Source of the DNA: Bacteroides ndongoniae
Lineage (GTDB): Bacteria > Bacteroidota > Bacteroidia > Bacteroidales > Bacteroidaceae
DNA length: 64,000 nt
NCBI RefSeq assembly: GCF_900108345.1
Contig: NZ_FNVV01000013.1
Span: 966,944 to 1,030,943 of the forward strand
Reading direction: 5' to 3'
Shown here one piece after another: positions 8,296 through 16,859 of this stretch. How positions within the stretch are numbered: position 1 is the stretch's first letter; every line of letters starts with the position of its first letter. The position numbers and the translations under genes were made by a program. The notes under the pieces are model-generated. The model was not told the origin of the DNA and searched no databases. It worked only from the letters and a program-made list of their open reading frames with translations.

Positions 8296-9474
8296 TTAGT
8301 ATAAAAATCCGAATAGCCAAAGCGGTATCTGGTTATTCCGTCCTATCTCTGCTTTGTGCAGGGCGTAGGTGATACCGGGGTTGTTCTTAATCTTCATACC
8401 TTCCGGGCATATCTTGAACGGCATGACCTCGTCTACCATAAACGAGACGTTCTTATCGCCTTTGTTCACTTTGTGGTCTTTCCACATGGTGTTTACAAAG
8501 AAGGTGTCGAGAACGTCCTGTTCTTCTACTTTCACCGGATAGATGGAGTACATCAGGTTGGGGTTGTGCATCATTATCTTCGATGGCTTTTTGGGGAATT
8601 CTTCTCCTTTCGGATAGACCATGTTGATAAGGCGCGCATCTGCCAGATATTTGATGTAATTCATCACCGTGGCACGCGATGTCTGTATGTCGTTTGCCAG
8701 TTGGCTGACGTTCGGAGCTTTCGGCCCGTCTACAGCCAGCAAATATAATAATTTTTTTATTTTAGAAAGATATTTCAGCTCGATTTGTTTGATAAGCAGG
8801 ATGTCTACTTCCACCATCATGTTCATGGTCTTCAACAGATTCTCCGAGAAGTTGCGTTTTTCAAGGAAGAAAGGGTAGAATCCGTGGTGGATATAGTCCT
8901 GAAAATAATCCAGCGGGCGTACTTTCGATAAGATGCCTTTGGCTATCTGCTCGTGGCTGCTCAGGATTTCCTCCAGCGTATAAGCATGGAATTTCATTCC
9001 TGTCTGCAGGTTCAGGAATTCGCGGAAGGAGAATCCGCGCAGGTTGTAGCTTTTTACCACATCGCGCAGTTCAAGGTTCTCTTCTTTCAGTCGCATGACT
9101 GACGAACCGGTAAATACTATTTTCAGGTTGGGGAAGCGGTCGTAGCACATTCGCAGTTCCTGACTCCAGTCGGGGTGTTTGAACACCTGGTCAATCAACA
9201 GCACTTTTCCCCCACGACGTTGAAACTCGTAGGCAAAATCGACCAAGCTATGTCCCGAGAAGTAGAAGTTGTTCATGTTGATGAACAGGCAGGAACGGTC
9301 GGTGCCGAATTTTTCTTTGGCATATTGCAGCAGGAAAGTTGTTTTGCCTACGCCACGTGTGCCTTTGATACCGATGAGACGGTCGTTCCAGTCGATCTCG
9401 TCCATCAGGTCGCGGCGGACAGGGGCGTTGGTATGTTCTACCAGATAAGCGTGCGTACGATAAAATGCTTCCAT
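8296..9474 (-). CDS. AAA ATP-binding protein (AAA_14 / DUF4143 type)
   Basis: 392 residues. Walker A GTRGVGKTT at about 37-45, a Walker-B-like GGKVLLIDQVFKHPDW near 90-105, then an FTGSS sensor-type strand. The C-terminal half includes a winged-helix-like segment (NVSQLANDIQTSRATVMNYIKYL). This is the layout of the widespread DUF4143 group of putative ATPases, whose cellular role is not settled. It has its own promoter at 9502-9532 and lies upstream of nifJ, but a functional link is not evident. Confidence 0.85.
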   Translation of the reverse strand: MEAFYRTHAYLVEHTNAPVRRDLMDEIDWNDRLIGIKGTRGVGKTTFLLQYAKEKFGTDRSCLFINMNNFYFSGHSLVDFAYEFQRRGGKVLLIDQVFKHPDWSQELRMCYDRFPNLKIVFTGSSVMRLKEENLELRDVVKSYNLRGFSFREFLNLQTGMKFHAYTLEEILSSHEQIAKGILSKVRPLDYFQDYIHHGFYPFFLEKRNFSENLLKTMNMMVEVDILLIKQIELKYLSKIKKLLYLLAVDGPKAPNVSQLANDIQTSRATVMNYIKYLADARLINMVYPKGEEFPKKPSKIMMHNPNLMYSIYPVKVEEQDVLDTFFVNTMWKDHKVNKGDKNVSFMVDEVMPFKICPEGMKIKNNPGITYALHKAEIGRNNQIPLWLFGFLY

Positions 9475-9501
9475 GCTTTATATTCCATATTTATCAGGCG
9501 A

Positions 9502-9532
9502 CAAAGATATAGCTTTTTTATAGATTTGCAAA
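9502..9532 (-). promoter_or_regulatory. Promoter of the AAA-ATPase gene
   Basis: Minus strand: TTTG (9529-9532), 19 nt, TATCTTTG (9502-9509). This is a full match to the Bacteroides -33/-7 consensus, 28 bp before the ATG. Confidence 0.8.
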
Positions 9533-9600
9533 GTGGAGATAGCAAAATATTGGAAATTAATTCTTATCTTTCCTCCCGGAAACAGCAGAAACAGGTGTAT

Positions 9601-10785
9601 ATGGAACTCTATCTTTTCAATCCCGATGCCGACATGGCGCTTGCAGACAACGGCGGACATTACATTGCTCCGGCTTCCGTACGTCGTATGACTGCGGATT
9701 TGGCTTGGCTACCTTTGTGGTATGCCGCACCGGGAAGCGGTGTGCTGATGTCGGAAGAGGCAGAATATGATTTTGCCGGGCAGATGCGACAATATTTCCC
9801 GTTGGATGTGATGCCGGTAGTATGGAATCAGTTGCCGGAAGTTTCACCTGCAAGCTTATATCCCTGGGGATGGAATGTTTCTTTGCGCCGTTCTTTACTG
9901 AAAGCTGGAGTGTGCGAAGACGCATTGCCGACGGTGGAAAGTCTGAACCGGTTGCGGGCTTTAGCGGGACGCGATGTAGCATTGCGTATTCTGCAAGCCT
10001 TGGCAGGATTGCCTTTTTGTTGTGGTAGTGGTGTGGTTCTGTTGGATGTACAGGCGTGTAGCGATTACGCCCGCAGGCTGGGTAGTTGTGTGTTCAAGAC
10101 TCCTTGGTCGGGCAGTGGAAAGGGATTGCTGTGGTGTCGCAGTGGTTTTACGGAGGTGATGTCCAGCCGGTGTGCACGCATTATTCGTGAGCAGGGATTT
10201 CTGACAGGGTTTCCTATATATAATAAGGTATTGGACTTTGCGTTGGAATATCAGTCCGACGGGCAGGGAAATGTGGCCTTTATCGGTTATTCACTGTTCG
10301 ATACAGATGAACGAGGTGCTTATTCGGGGAATAGGCTGTTGTCCAATGAGGCAATCGAACAACAGATTCTGCATTTTCTTCCTTTGGCGGCCTGGCAGCA
10401 GATATGTATCTGTCTACAGCAAGAACTTACCAGTTGTTATGGTTGGGCATACAAAGGCTTCTTGGGAGTAGATATGATGATTTGCAGGGTGGGGGATGAG
10501 GAGAATGGTGAATATCGTGTTTTTCCTTGTGTGGAGGTAAACCTGCGTATGAACATGGGAGTGGTGGCCCGTCTCTTCTTCGATCGTTTTATGTTACCCT
10601 CTGCTAACGGATGTTTTCGCGTGGAATATTTCTCCGATCCTGCCAGTCTGCACCGTGCGCACGAGGCTGACAAGCGGGAGTCGCAGGCTGTGATACACGA
10701 CGGTAAACTTTTGTCGGGTTATTTACCATTGGTGCCGGTCGGTTCGGAAAGCCGTTATCGGGCTTACGTCAAAGTTGCTGAGTAA
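9601..10785 (+). CDS. Conserved protein of unknown function, ATP-grasp-like
   Basis: 394 residues from ATG 9601; the frame is open further upstream but MELYLFNPDADMALADNGGH looks like a natural N-terminus. No signal peptide or membrane helix. Two stretches recall ATP-grasp ligases: CVFKTPWSGSGKGLLW at about 155-170 (lysine plus glycine-rich loop) and PCVEVNLRMNMGVVA at about 313-327 (the metal-binding Glu-x-Asn pattern). The N-terminal NPDxDMALA motif is striking, but I cannot name the family. It is followed 115 bp later by the RelA/SpoT gene on the same strand. A weak TATCTTTC at 9565-9572 may be its -7 box. Confidence 0.7.
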   Translation: MELYLFNPDADMALADNGGHYIAPASVRRMTADLAWLPLWYAAPGSGVLMSEEAEYDFAGQMRQYFPLDVMPVVWNQLPEVSPASLYPWGWNVSLRRSLLKAGVCEDALPTVESLNRLRALAGRDVALRILQALAGLPFCCGSGVVLLDVQACSDYARRLGSCVFKTPWSGSGKGLLWCRSGFTEVMSSRCARIIREQGFLTGFPIYNKVLDFALEYQSDGQGNVAFIGYSLFDTDERGAYSGNRLLSNEAIEQQILHFLPLAAWQQICICLQQELTSCYGWAYKGFLGVDMMICRVGDEENGEYRVFPCVEVNLRMNMGVVARLFFDRFMLPSANGCFRVEYFSDPASLHRAHEADKRESQAVIHDGKLLSGYLPLVPVGSESRYRAYVKVAE

Positions 10786-10848
10786 CAGTTTTGCTATCTG
10801 TAATGTTCAAAAAATGTCCTTATCGTTTTATATATTCTTCCTTTTTAT

Positions 10849-10856
10849 TATTTTTG
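10849..10856 (+). promoter_or_regulatory. -7 promoter box before the RelA/SpoT homologue
   Basis: TATTTTTG matches TAnnTTTG and lies 44 bp before the ATG. The expected -33 position reads TTTT instead of TTTG. Confidence 0.5.
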
Positions 10857-10900
10857 CATAATGCAGCCGGAATTTTCCTGACTACTGAAAAACATTATCC

Positions 10901-12772
10901 ATGGAAGACTATGATAAATTAATCAACGGACAGTTGGAAAGCATTTTGTCCGTAATGGACCGGCGTAACGTGTCGGCCGAAGATCGTATACGCATTAGGG
11001 AAGCGTTCGAGTTTGCCCGAGAGGCTCATGCCGGACAGAAACGTAAAAGTGGTGCACCCTATATTATACATCCGGTAGCAGTGGCACGGATTGTGGCCGA
11101 AGAATTGCAACTGGGGCCTAATCCGGTGATTGCTGCGTTTCTGCACGACGTGGCCGAAGATACGTCGTTTACACTCGATGATATAAAGGCACGTTTCGGT
11201 CCCGATGTCGCCTACTTGGTCAGAGTCGTGACGAAACAGAAAAAAATGCAGTATGAGACTTCCAAGCAGGTAGAAAACTTCAAGCAAATGCTCGACTCGC
11301 TGCATTACGACATCCGTGCCATCCTTATCAAACTGGCCGACCGCTTGCATAACATGCGTACGCTGGACAGTATGCGTCCTGAAAAGCAGATGAAGATAGC
11401 GGGCGAAACCGATTACTTCTATGCTCCGCTGGCCAACCGTCTGGGGTTGTACGGTATTCGTCGCGAACTGGAGAATCTGAGTTTACGCTACCGTTGTCCG
11501 CTGGAGTATCAGGAACTGGAACGAGCCATCGAAGCCGACAAAGCCGAAGACCGTCAGCGTCTGGACGCCTTTACCGGCGAAATGCTGGAGTTGTTGCGCC
11601 GCAAAGGTATTCAGGCGCGTACGGAAGTGCGCTATCGTATGCCTTACAGCATCTGGCGGAAGATACAGTCTACCGGGCGCGACTTCAAGCATTTGGATTA
11701 CCGTCATGTAGTCCGGTTGATTTATCCGGCCGAACGTGAAGAAGATGAAAAGCGCATCTGTCTGCATATCTATTCCATCCTGACCGACCGTTTCAAAGAA
11801 AAACCGGGCAGTATCGTCAACTTTATCGACTCTCCCAAGGAGAATGGTTATCAGAGTTTCCATATCCGTCTGCTTAGCGAGCATGGCATTTGGGAAGAAA
11901 TCCATATCTCTTCCGAACGTATGGTACTCAACTCCAAGCTGGGGTGTGCCGTTGAACGGATGGAAGGGGCGTGGGACAACTGGATTGCCAAGTTCCGTGC
12001 CTTGCTGAAGGATGCGGCCAGCCAGACTGCCGAAGGCTGGTTCATGGACAGTGTGGTAAGTTCGCTTTACAACGAGGATATTACAGTTTTCACTCCACAG
12101 GGTAAACCTATCAATCTGCCACAACGGGCTACGGTGCTCGACTTTGCTTTCGAACTGCACAATTCGATCGGGGCGCATGCCCAGTATGCCAAGGTGAATG
12201 GTAAACTGTGCTCGGTTAAGACTGAACTTCATCATGGTGACTGTGTGGAAGTCGGAGTTAATCCGGACTTTGCTCCTCGTCCCGACTGGCTCGACTGTGT
12301 GCAGACGTATAAGGCCAAGAGCTTCTTGCGTTCTTATTTGGGTCAGATAAAGTCTATTCCCAAGAACCGTTGCCTATGCTGCCATCCGTTGCCGGGCAAT
12401 GAAGTGATAGGTTTCAGAGAGTTGGATGGTACGATAACCATCCATAAGCGCGATTGTGCTTTGGCTATCCGCCAAGCGTCGCAGGACGGCGATTCCATTG
12501 TCTCAGTCGATTTTCCAGAAGATAAGGATGTGTTCTATCCCGTGCGTATCAATGTACGTGCTGTCGACCGCTATCATTTACTGATCGATCTGGTGGATTG
12601 CATTACTAACGGCATGAAGCTTTCCATCTCTAGTCTGAATACGGAGACTGTTGACGAGATTGCCGATTGTACTATCAACTTTTCGGTTCATTCGTTCAGC
12701 GAGCTGCAGAAGGTGATAGCATCCATTAGCAGTATCGACGGAGTAGACGAGGTTCATCGGGTAGAACTGTAA
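10901..12772 (+). CDS. RelA/SpoT homologue, hydrolase motifs intact, synthetase degenerate
   Basis: 623 residues, shorter than the usual 720-750. The HD hydrolase domain (about 25-200) keeps its metal and catalytic motifs: YIIHPVAVA, FLHDVAEDT, LADRLHNMRT. The synthetase region (about 235-360) is recognisable (YSIWRKI, DSPKENGYQSFH), but the FDLxAIR motif holding the catalytic Asp reads LDYRHVVRL and the EIQIRT motif reads EIHISS. A TGS domain (ITVFTPQGKPINLP, about 395-455), a Cys motif CLCCHPLPGNEVIGF with IHKRDC, and a C-terminal ACT domain follow. By inference it degrades (p)ppGpp more than it makes it. It overlaps the opposite gene by 19 bp at the 3' end. Confidence 0.88.
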   Translation: MEDYDKLINGQLESILSVMDRRNVSAEDRIRIREAFEFAREAHAGQKRKSGAPYIIHPVAVARIVAEELQLGPNPVIAAFLHDVAEDTSFTLDDIKARFGPDVAYLVRVVTKQKKMQYETSKQVENFKQMLDSLHYDIRAILIKLADRLHNMRTLDSMRPEKQMKIAGETDYFYAPLANRLGLYGIRRELENLSLRYRCPLEYQELERAIEADKAEDRQRLDAFTGEMLELLRRKGIQARTEVRYRMPYSIWRKIQSTGRDFKHLDYRHVVRLIYPAEREEDEKRICLHIYSILTDRFKEKPGSIVNFIDSPKENGYQSFHIRLLSEHGIWEEIHISSERMVLNSKLGCAVERMEGAWDNWIAKFRALLKDAASQTAEGWFMDSVVSSLYNEDITVFTPQGKPINLPQRATVLDFAFELHNSIGAHAQYAKVNGKLCSVKTELHHGDCVEVGVNPDFAPRPDWLDCVQTYKAKSFLRSYLGQIKSIPKNRCLCCHPLPGNEVIGFRELDGTITIHKRDCALAIRQASQDGDSIVSVDFPEDKDVFYPVRINVRAVDRYHLLIDLVDCITNGMKLSISSLNTETVDEIADCTINFSVHSFSELQKVIASISSIDGVDEVHRVEL

Positions 12773-14232
12773 GACTCGGCTGCCGTTGTGCTTTCGTTGC
12801 CACAGCGGTCTAGTGCGGTGACGGCAAAGTAGCGTTTCACGGTCCAGGGCAGTATAGGGGCATAGATGAATTCTGTGCCCTGTATGCGTTGTGCTACAAT
12901 GTTCTCGGGACGGCTGGTGTCGACAGGGTAGGTGTCGGATGCATAAACCACGTAGGTGGGTGCATTACGAGAATCATTGTCGGTGCCGGGTTTCCAGCTT
13001 AGTTTCCAGTAGCCTTCTTTCAGCTTTTCCACTTTCAATGCAGTGGGGGCGGTAGGCGGTATGCTGTCTATCCACGTCATGGGTGGTTGCAGGGTAGGGG
13101 CTGTGTAATACTTTTCAGTCAGGATGTCGTACAGTTCCTGTGTGTTGTCCATCAGGTATTTTACCCGGTAATGTCCTTCTCCGTCCAGCTTGTGGGTACG
13201 CACAAAGTGGATCTGTCGCTCCACTTCGTCCACAGTCCAGTTCCCTTCGCTGGGATCCAGAAAGTAAATGCCCAAGCCGGGGATGACTTGCCGTCCATTG
13301 GATTGTTCTTTCCAGTCGAGGGCGAAGGGATAGAATCCGTTGCCGCGGAAATACATCATGGGATACACCTGATCCTGAATGCCTTCTCCCAGCCAGCCTT
13401 GCACGTCCTGATAGACGGTGTGGAAGGCGTTCCATCCGCGAGAGGAATAACGCGAGGTGTCGCGGTACTTTCCGACCGGACAGGTGCTCACCTTGACCCA
13501 AGGCTTCAGTTGTTTTACACCTTTATATATATAGCGCACGATTTCCGTGATGTTGTCTCTTCTCCATTGATCCAGTGTGCGCCCCTTGCCGTATTTGCGG
13601 AAGTCGTACTTGTCGGGGAAGTTGGGGGCGTTTTCCGGATAACGCAGATAGTCGAAGTGCACGCCGTCTACGTCGTATCGTTCTACCACTTCGCGTACCA
13701 GGCTCATCAGGTATTCTTTGGTTTGCGGATTACCGGGATTCAGAAAGTATTCCCGTTTGTAAGGCACGCAGATGGCAGGTCTTTTCTTGGTAACCGAGGC
13801 TTTGCCCAAGGCGGCAACGTGTTTCCGGTTTCCCAAAGGGATGGTTACCATCCAGGCATGACACTCCATACCACGTTTGTGGCACTCTTCGATGGCAAAG
13901 GCCAGCGGGTCGTAACCGGGATCTTTTCCGACCTGTCCGGTCAGAATGGAGTTGTATGGCTCGATGGCCGATTGGTACAGCACATCGCCCCGCGTACGGG
14001 TCTGAAACAGTACGGTGTTGAAATGTGCATCCCGTAGCTTGTCCAGTATTTCTATCAGTTCATTTTTCTGTTGTTGTATCTTTTGGGGTGAGGTGGCACG
14101 TGTCCGGGGCCAGTCCAATCCGTAGACGGCGGTAACCCATGCTGCTCTGACTTCTTGTTTGGGCTGGGCTGTAAGTTTTTGCATACTTCCCAGACAGATT
14201 AGGGATATCAGAAGAAAAATGAGTCGTTTCAT
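12754..14232 (-). CDS. Secreted GHL10-type glycoside hydrolase-like protein with FN3-like tail
   Basis: 492 residues. Signal peptide MKRLIFLLISLICLGSMQKL then TAQ. The GHL10 (DUF187, family-10-like) domain covers about 27-370: EVRAAWVTAVYGLDWPRT, FNTVLFQTRTRGDVLY, ECHKRGMECHAWM, YDVDGVHFDYLRYP. The C-terminal 100 residues (PPTAPTALKVEKLKEGYWKL ... YFAVTALDRCGNES) look like a fibronectin type III domain. Paralogous to the protein at 33351-34862. Substrate unknown; enzymes of this type act on glycans or peptidoglycan-like polymers. Its 3' end overlaps the RelA/SpoT gene tail to tail. Confidence 0.88.
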   Translation of the reverse strand: MKRLIFLLISLICLGSMQKLTAQPKQEVRAAWVTAVYGLDWPRTRATSPQKIQQQKNELIEILDKLRDAHFNTVLFQTRTRGDVLYQSAIEPYNSILTGQVGKDPGYDPLAFAIEECHKRGMECHAWMVTIPLGNRKHVAALGKASVTKKRPAICVPYKREYFLNPGNPQTKEYLMSLVREVVERYDVDGVHFDYLRYPENAPNFPDKYDFRKYGKGRTLDQWRRDNITEIVRYIYKGVKQLKPWVKVSTCPVGKYRDTSRYSSRGWNAFHTVYQDVQGWLGEGIQDQVYPMMYFRGNGFYPFALDWKEQSNGRQVIPGLGIYFLDPSEGNWTVDEVERQIHFVRTHKLDGEGHYRVKYLMDNTQELYDILTEKYYTAPTLQPPMTWIDSIPPTAPTALKVEKLKEGYWKLSWKPGTDNDSRNAPTYVVYASDTYPVDTSRPENIVAQRIQGTEFIYAPILPWTVKRYFAVTALDRCGNESTTAAESYSSTR

Positions 14233-14253
14233 TTAAATCGTTCTTTTTTGTGC

Positions 14254-14261
14254 CAAAGATA
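14254..14261 (-). promoter_or_regulatory. -7 box of the GHL10 gene
   Basis: Minus-strand TATCTTTG, 22 bp before the ATG at 14232. No clear TTTG at -33. Confidence 0.5.
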
Positions 14262-14303
14262 GCAAAAATGCGAATAAAGTTGTGCCATTATTTAAAATAC
14301 TGT

Positions 14304-14311
14304 TACATTTG
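14304..14311 (+). promoter_or_regulatory. -7 box of the cstA operon
   Basis: TACATTTG, 31 bp before the cstA ATG. The -33 position holds only a TTGT-like sequence, so this may be a weak or activator-dependent promoter. Confidence 0.55.
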
Positions 14312-14342
14312 TGCACTCTAACATGATAAAAAGAAACACACA

Positions 14343-15773
14343 ATGATTACTTTTACACTTTGTTTGCTTGCTCTTATTGCAGGCTATTTCATTTACGGTC
14401 GTTTTGTAGAACGGATTTTTGGTCCGGACGACCGTCAGACTCCGGCTTTGACGAAAGCCGACGGAGTAGACTATATGCCGCTTCCTCGTTGGAAAATCTT
14501 TATGATTCAATTTCTGAACATAGCAGGTCTAGGACCTATCTTTGGTGCTATTATGGGAGCCAAATTCGGTATGGCTTCTTATTTGTGGATTGTATTGGGT
14601 AGTATATTTGCCGGTGCTGTTCACGATTATCTGGCGGGTATGCTGTCTTTGCGACATGGCGGAGAAAGCCTTCCTGAAATAGTCGGACGCTATCTGGGAC
14701 TGACAACCAAGCAGATTATGCGTGGTTTCACGGTGATTCTGATGATTCTGGTCGGTGCTGTTTTCGTGGCTGGTCCTGCAGGATTGCTGGCTAAGCTCAC
14801 CCCGGATGCGCTGGATGTGACTTTCTGGATTATCGTGGTGTTCCTTTATTATATTCTGGCTACACTGTTGCCGGTGGATAAGATTATCGGTAAGATCTAT
14901 CCGTTGTTTGCCATCGCATTGCTGTTCATGGCGGTAGGTATTCTGGTGATGCTGTATGTCAATCATCCTGCACTGCCCGAACTTTGGGACGGTGTTGAGA
15001 ATACTCACCCGAATGCCGATACCTTACCTATTTTCCCTATTATGTTTGTCAGTATCGCCTGTGGCGCTATCAGTGGTTTTCATGCAACTCAAAGTCCGCT
15101 GATGGCACGGTGTATGACCAGCGAGCGTCACGGTCGACCTATCTTCTACGGTGCTATGATTACCGAAGGAATTGTCGGATTGATATGGGCTGCCGCAGCT
15201 ACTTACTTTTTCCATGAAAACGGTATGGCAGAAACGAATGCAGCTGTCATTGTCGATGATATCACCAAAAACTGGTTAGGTACGGTTGGCGGTGTGCTGG
15301 CTGTTTTGGGAGTAATTGCCGCTCCTATCACCAGTGGTGATACGGCTTTCCGTTCGGCTCGTCTGATTGTAGCCGATTTCTTGGGTATAGAACAAAAATC
15401 CATGCGGAAACGTTTGTATATATGTATTCCGATGTTCCTGGTGGCTATTGCCTTGTTGCTGTACAGCATGCGCGATGCGGCTGGCTTTGATATGATATGG
15501 CGTTATTTCGCATGGGCCAATCAGGCGTTGTCGGTATTTACATTGTGGGCTATAACGGTTTATCTGGCGCGTGAACGGAAAGGATACTATTTCTATGTCA
15601 CCTATTTGCCGGCTTTGTTTATGACAGCTGTTTGTACTACGTACATTTGTGTAGCTCCCGAAGGTATTGGTTTGTCGGTGGATAAAGCGGCGATCATAGC
15701 TGTACTGGCTGCGGTGGTTGCTGCAGTGTGGTTCAGGATATGGTATTTCAAGACTGCTAAAAAACTTTGTTGA
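14343..15773 (+). CDS. cstA: CstA-family carbon starvation protein (peptide/pyruvate transporter type)
   Basis: 476 residues, polytopic inner-membrane protein. Family landmarks: GYFIYGRFVERIFGPDD at the start, GPIFGAIMGAKFG, DYLAGMLSLRHGGESLPE, CGAISGFHATQSPLMARC, and ITSGDTAFRSARLIVADFLG. CstA proteins import peptides or pyruvate when carbon is scarce. It is shorter than the enterobacterial protein (about 700), as is common for Bacteroidetes members. First gene of a three-gene operon; its stop overlaps the next start (TGATG). Confidence 0.93.
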   Translation: MITFTLCLLALIAGYFIYGRFVERIFGPDDRQTPALTKADGVDYMPLPRWKIFMIQFLNIAGLGPIFGAIMGAKFGMASYLWIVLGSIFAGAVHDYLAGMLSLRHGGESLPEIVGRYLGLTTKQIMRGFTVILMILVGAVFVAGPAGLLAKLTPDALDVTFWIIVVFLYYILATLLPVDKIIGKIYPLFAIALLFMAVGILVMLYVNHPALPELWDGVENTHPNADTLPIFPIMFVSIACGAISGFHATQSPLMARCMTSERHGRPIFYGAMITEGIVGLIWAAAATYFFHENGMAETNAAVIVDDITKNWLGTVGGVLAVLGVIAAPITSGDTAFRSARLIVADFLGIEQKSMRKRLYICIPMFLVAIALLLYSMRDAAGFDMIWRYFAWANQALSVFTLWAITVYLARERKGYYFYVTYLPALFMTAVCTTYICVAPEGIGLSVDKAAIIAVLAAVVAAVWFRIWYFKTAKKLC

Positions 15774-15991
15774 TGAAGAAAATCAGAAAATCGACCGGAC
15801 TGACCATTGCTTTGCTGATCTATGTTTCGGCAACGGCTGCTTATTTCCTGCCCCGTAATACAGAAATTGAGCAGGCGGAGAAGTATATTACGGTAGTGGC
15901 TTCGTACGTCATAGTGCTGTTGCTCTGGCTGGTGCTCCGTAAGAAAGAACAGCTGCAGCAGAAGCGGCGTGATGAAGAGCGTAGAAACTGA
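15773..15991 (+). CDS. Small two-helix membrane protein coupled to cstA
   Basis: 72 residues starting at the ATG inside the cstA stop (TGATG), so translation is probably coupled. Two hydrophobic segments (ALLIYVSATAAYFL and YITVVASYVIVLLLWLVL) are followed by a charged tail (RKKEQLQQKRRDEERRN), which predicts the tail in the cytoplasm. I do not recognise the family. Position suggests an accessory subunit of CstA. Confidence 0.75.
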   Translation: MKKIRKSTGLTIALLIYVSATAAYFLPRNTEIEQAEKYITVVASYVIVLLLWLVLRKKEQLQQKRRDEERRN

Positions 15992-16018
15992 ATATTTACG
16001 GATTAAAATTGAAATAAT

Positions 16019-16498
16019 ATGAAAAAACTGATGTTGCTTGTTTGCCTGTTGGTCGCTTCGGTAGCCGCCCGGGCACAGTTCGAGAAAGGAAAATGGGTTG
16101 TTAGTCCTTCGCTGACAGGATTGGAACTGTCGCACGATACCGGTACGGATAAGACTTCTTTCGGACTGGAAGTTAAGGGAGGTGCTTTTTTGATTGATAA
16201 CGTGGCTTTGCTGGTGAACGGTGCTGCCAAGTGGAATGAGAATGGAGCCGACATCTATTCGTTGGGTGTAGGCGGCCGTTATTATTTCAGTAAGGTTGGT
16301 GTGTTCCTGGGTGCTAATGTTAATGTGGATCGTTACGACTGGGGAAATCTGGATGACACTAAGTTTTCATTTGGGATGGAGGCCGGATATGCATTCTTTC
16401 TTTCGCGTACGGTGACCATCGAGCCTGCCGCTTACTGGAATGTGAATGGCGACCGCTCTAAGTTCGGAGTAAAAGTCGGGTTCGGATTGTATTTCTGA
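16019..16498 (+). CDS. Small outer-membrane beta-barrel protein
   Basis: 159 residues. Signal peptide MKKLMLLVCLLVASVAARA then QFEKGKW. The rest alternates amphipathic beta strands with turns (GLEVKGGAFLIDNVALLVNG, YSLGVGGRYYFSKVGVFLGA, FSFGMEAGYAFFLSRTVTIE) and ends in GVKVGFGLYF with a terminal aromatic, as in eight-stranded OmpA/OprF-like barrels. 27 bp after the small membrane protein, last gene before a strong terminator. Role unknown. Confidence 0.88.
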   Translation: MKKLMLLVCLLVASVAARAQFEKGKWVVSPSLTGLELSHDTGTDKTSFGLEVKGGAFLIDNVALLVNGAAKWNENGADIYSLGVGGRYYFSKVGVFLGANVNVDRYDWGNLDDTKFSFGMEAGYAFFLSRTVTIEPAAYWNVNGDRSKFGVKVGFGLYF

Positions 16499-16549
16499 TA
16501 GAACTGCTTTTCTGTGTGCCGCTTGGGCAAACAGGAGGATATAATAAAG

Positions 16550-16591
16550 GTGTGAACAGGGCAAGAAGATGCGCTGTTCACACTTTTTTTT
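16550..16591 (+). terminator. Intrinsic terminator of the cstA operon
   Basis: Perfect 10-bp stem GTGTGAACAG/CTGTTCACAC with a 14-nt loop, followed by eight T. Confidence 0.88.
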
Positions 16592-16656
16592 ATGCGAAGA
16601 GCCGGGCATAGGTTTTTCTTCTGTTTCCTGTTTTTTTCCTTATTGTTTCTTATTTT

Positions 16657-16742
16657 TTCTCAAAGCATGAGAAGGGTATTCTCATAAGTATGAGAATAGT
16701 TTTCTCATATGCGTGAGAATGTTGTTCTCATACTTGTGAGAA
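16657..16742. repeat. Array B: 23-bp periodic inverted hexamers (TTCTCA/TGAGAA)
   Basis: TTCTCA starts at 16657, 16679, 16702, 16725; TGAGAA at 16668, 16691, 16714, 16737. The two alternate with 5-6 nt between words, so units repeat every 22-23 bp. Several units extend to 7-bp stems (TTCTCAT/ATGAGAA) with 4-nt loops. Spacer bases vary. The array lies between the 3' ends of two convergent genes. No protein-coding gene is visible in the surrounding 16592-16803. Confidence 0.87.
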
Positions 16743-16803
16743 ACGAATAAGATCATAGGGCGTTATGTGAAAAAGTAAAGTTGGCTTATGTTTCTTTGAT
16801 ATT

Positions 16804-16852
16804 ACCATCCGCACCCTATAAGGAGATGCTCTCCTCGTCGGGTACGGATGGT
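16804..16852 (-). terminator. Hairpin at the 3' end of uvrA
   Basis: 13-bp stem with one mismatch: ACCATCCGCACCC with GGGTACGGATGGT. It lies 8 bp beyond the uvrA stop. The T run is on the plus-strand side, so it may also serve transcription from the left. Confidence 0.6.
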
Positions 16853-16859
16853 GCTGTTT

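Noticed and set aside
9175..9600. Upstream extension of the 9601 gene to 536 codons
   Set aside because: It would overlap the opposite AAA-ATPase gene and its promoter; the protein-like sequence starts at MELYLFNPDAD.
16657..16742. Series of intrinsic terminators
   Set aside because: No T run after any hairpin, and separate complete hairpins already flank both converging genes.
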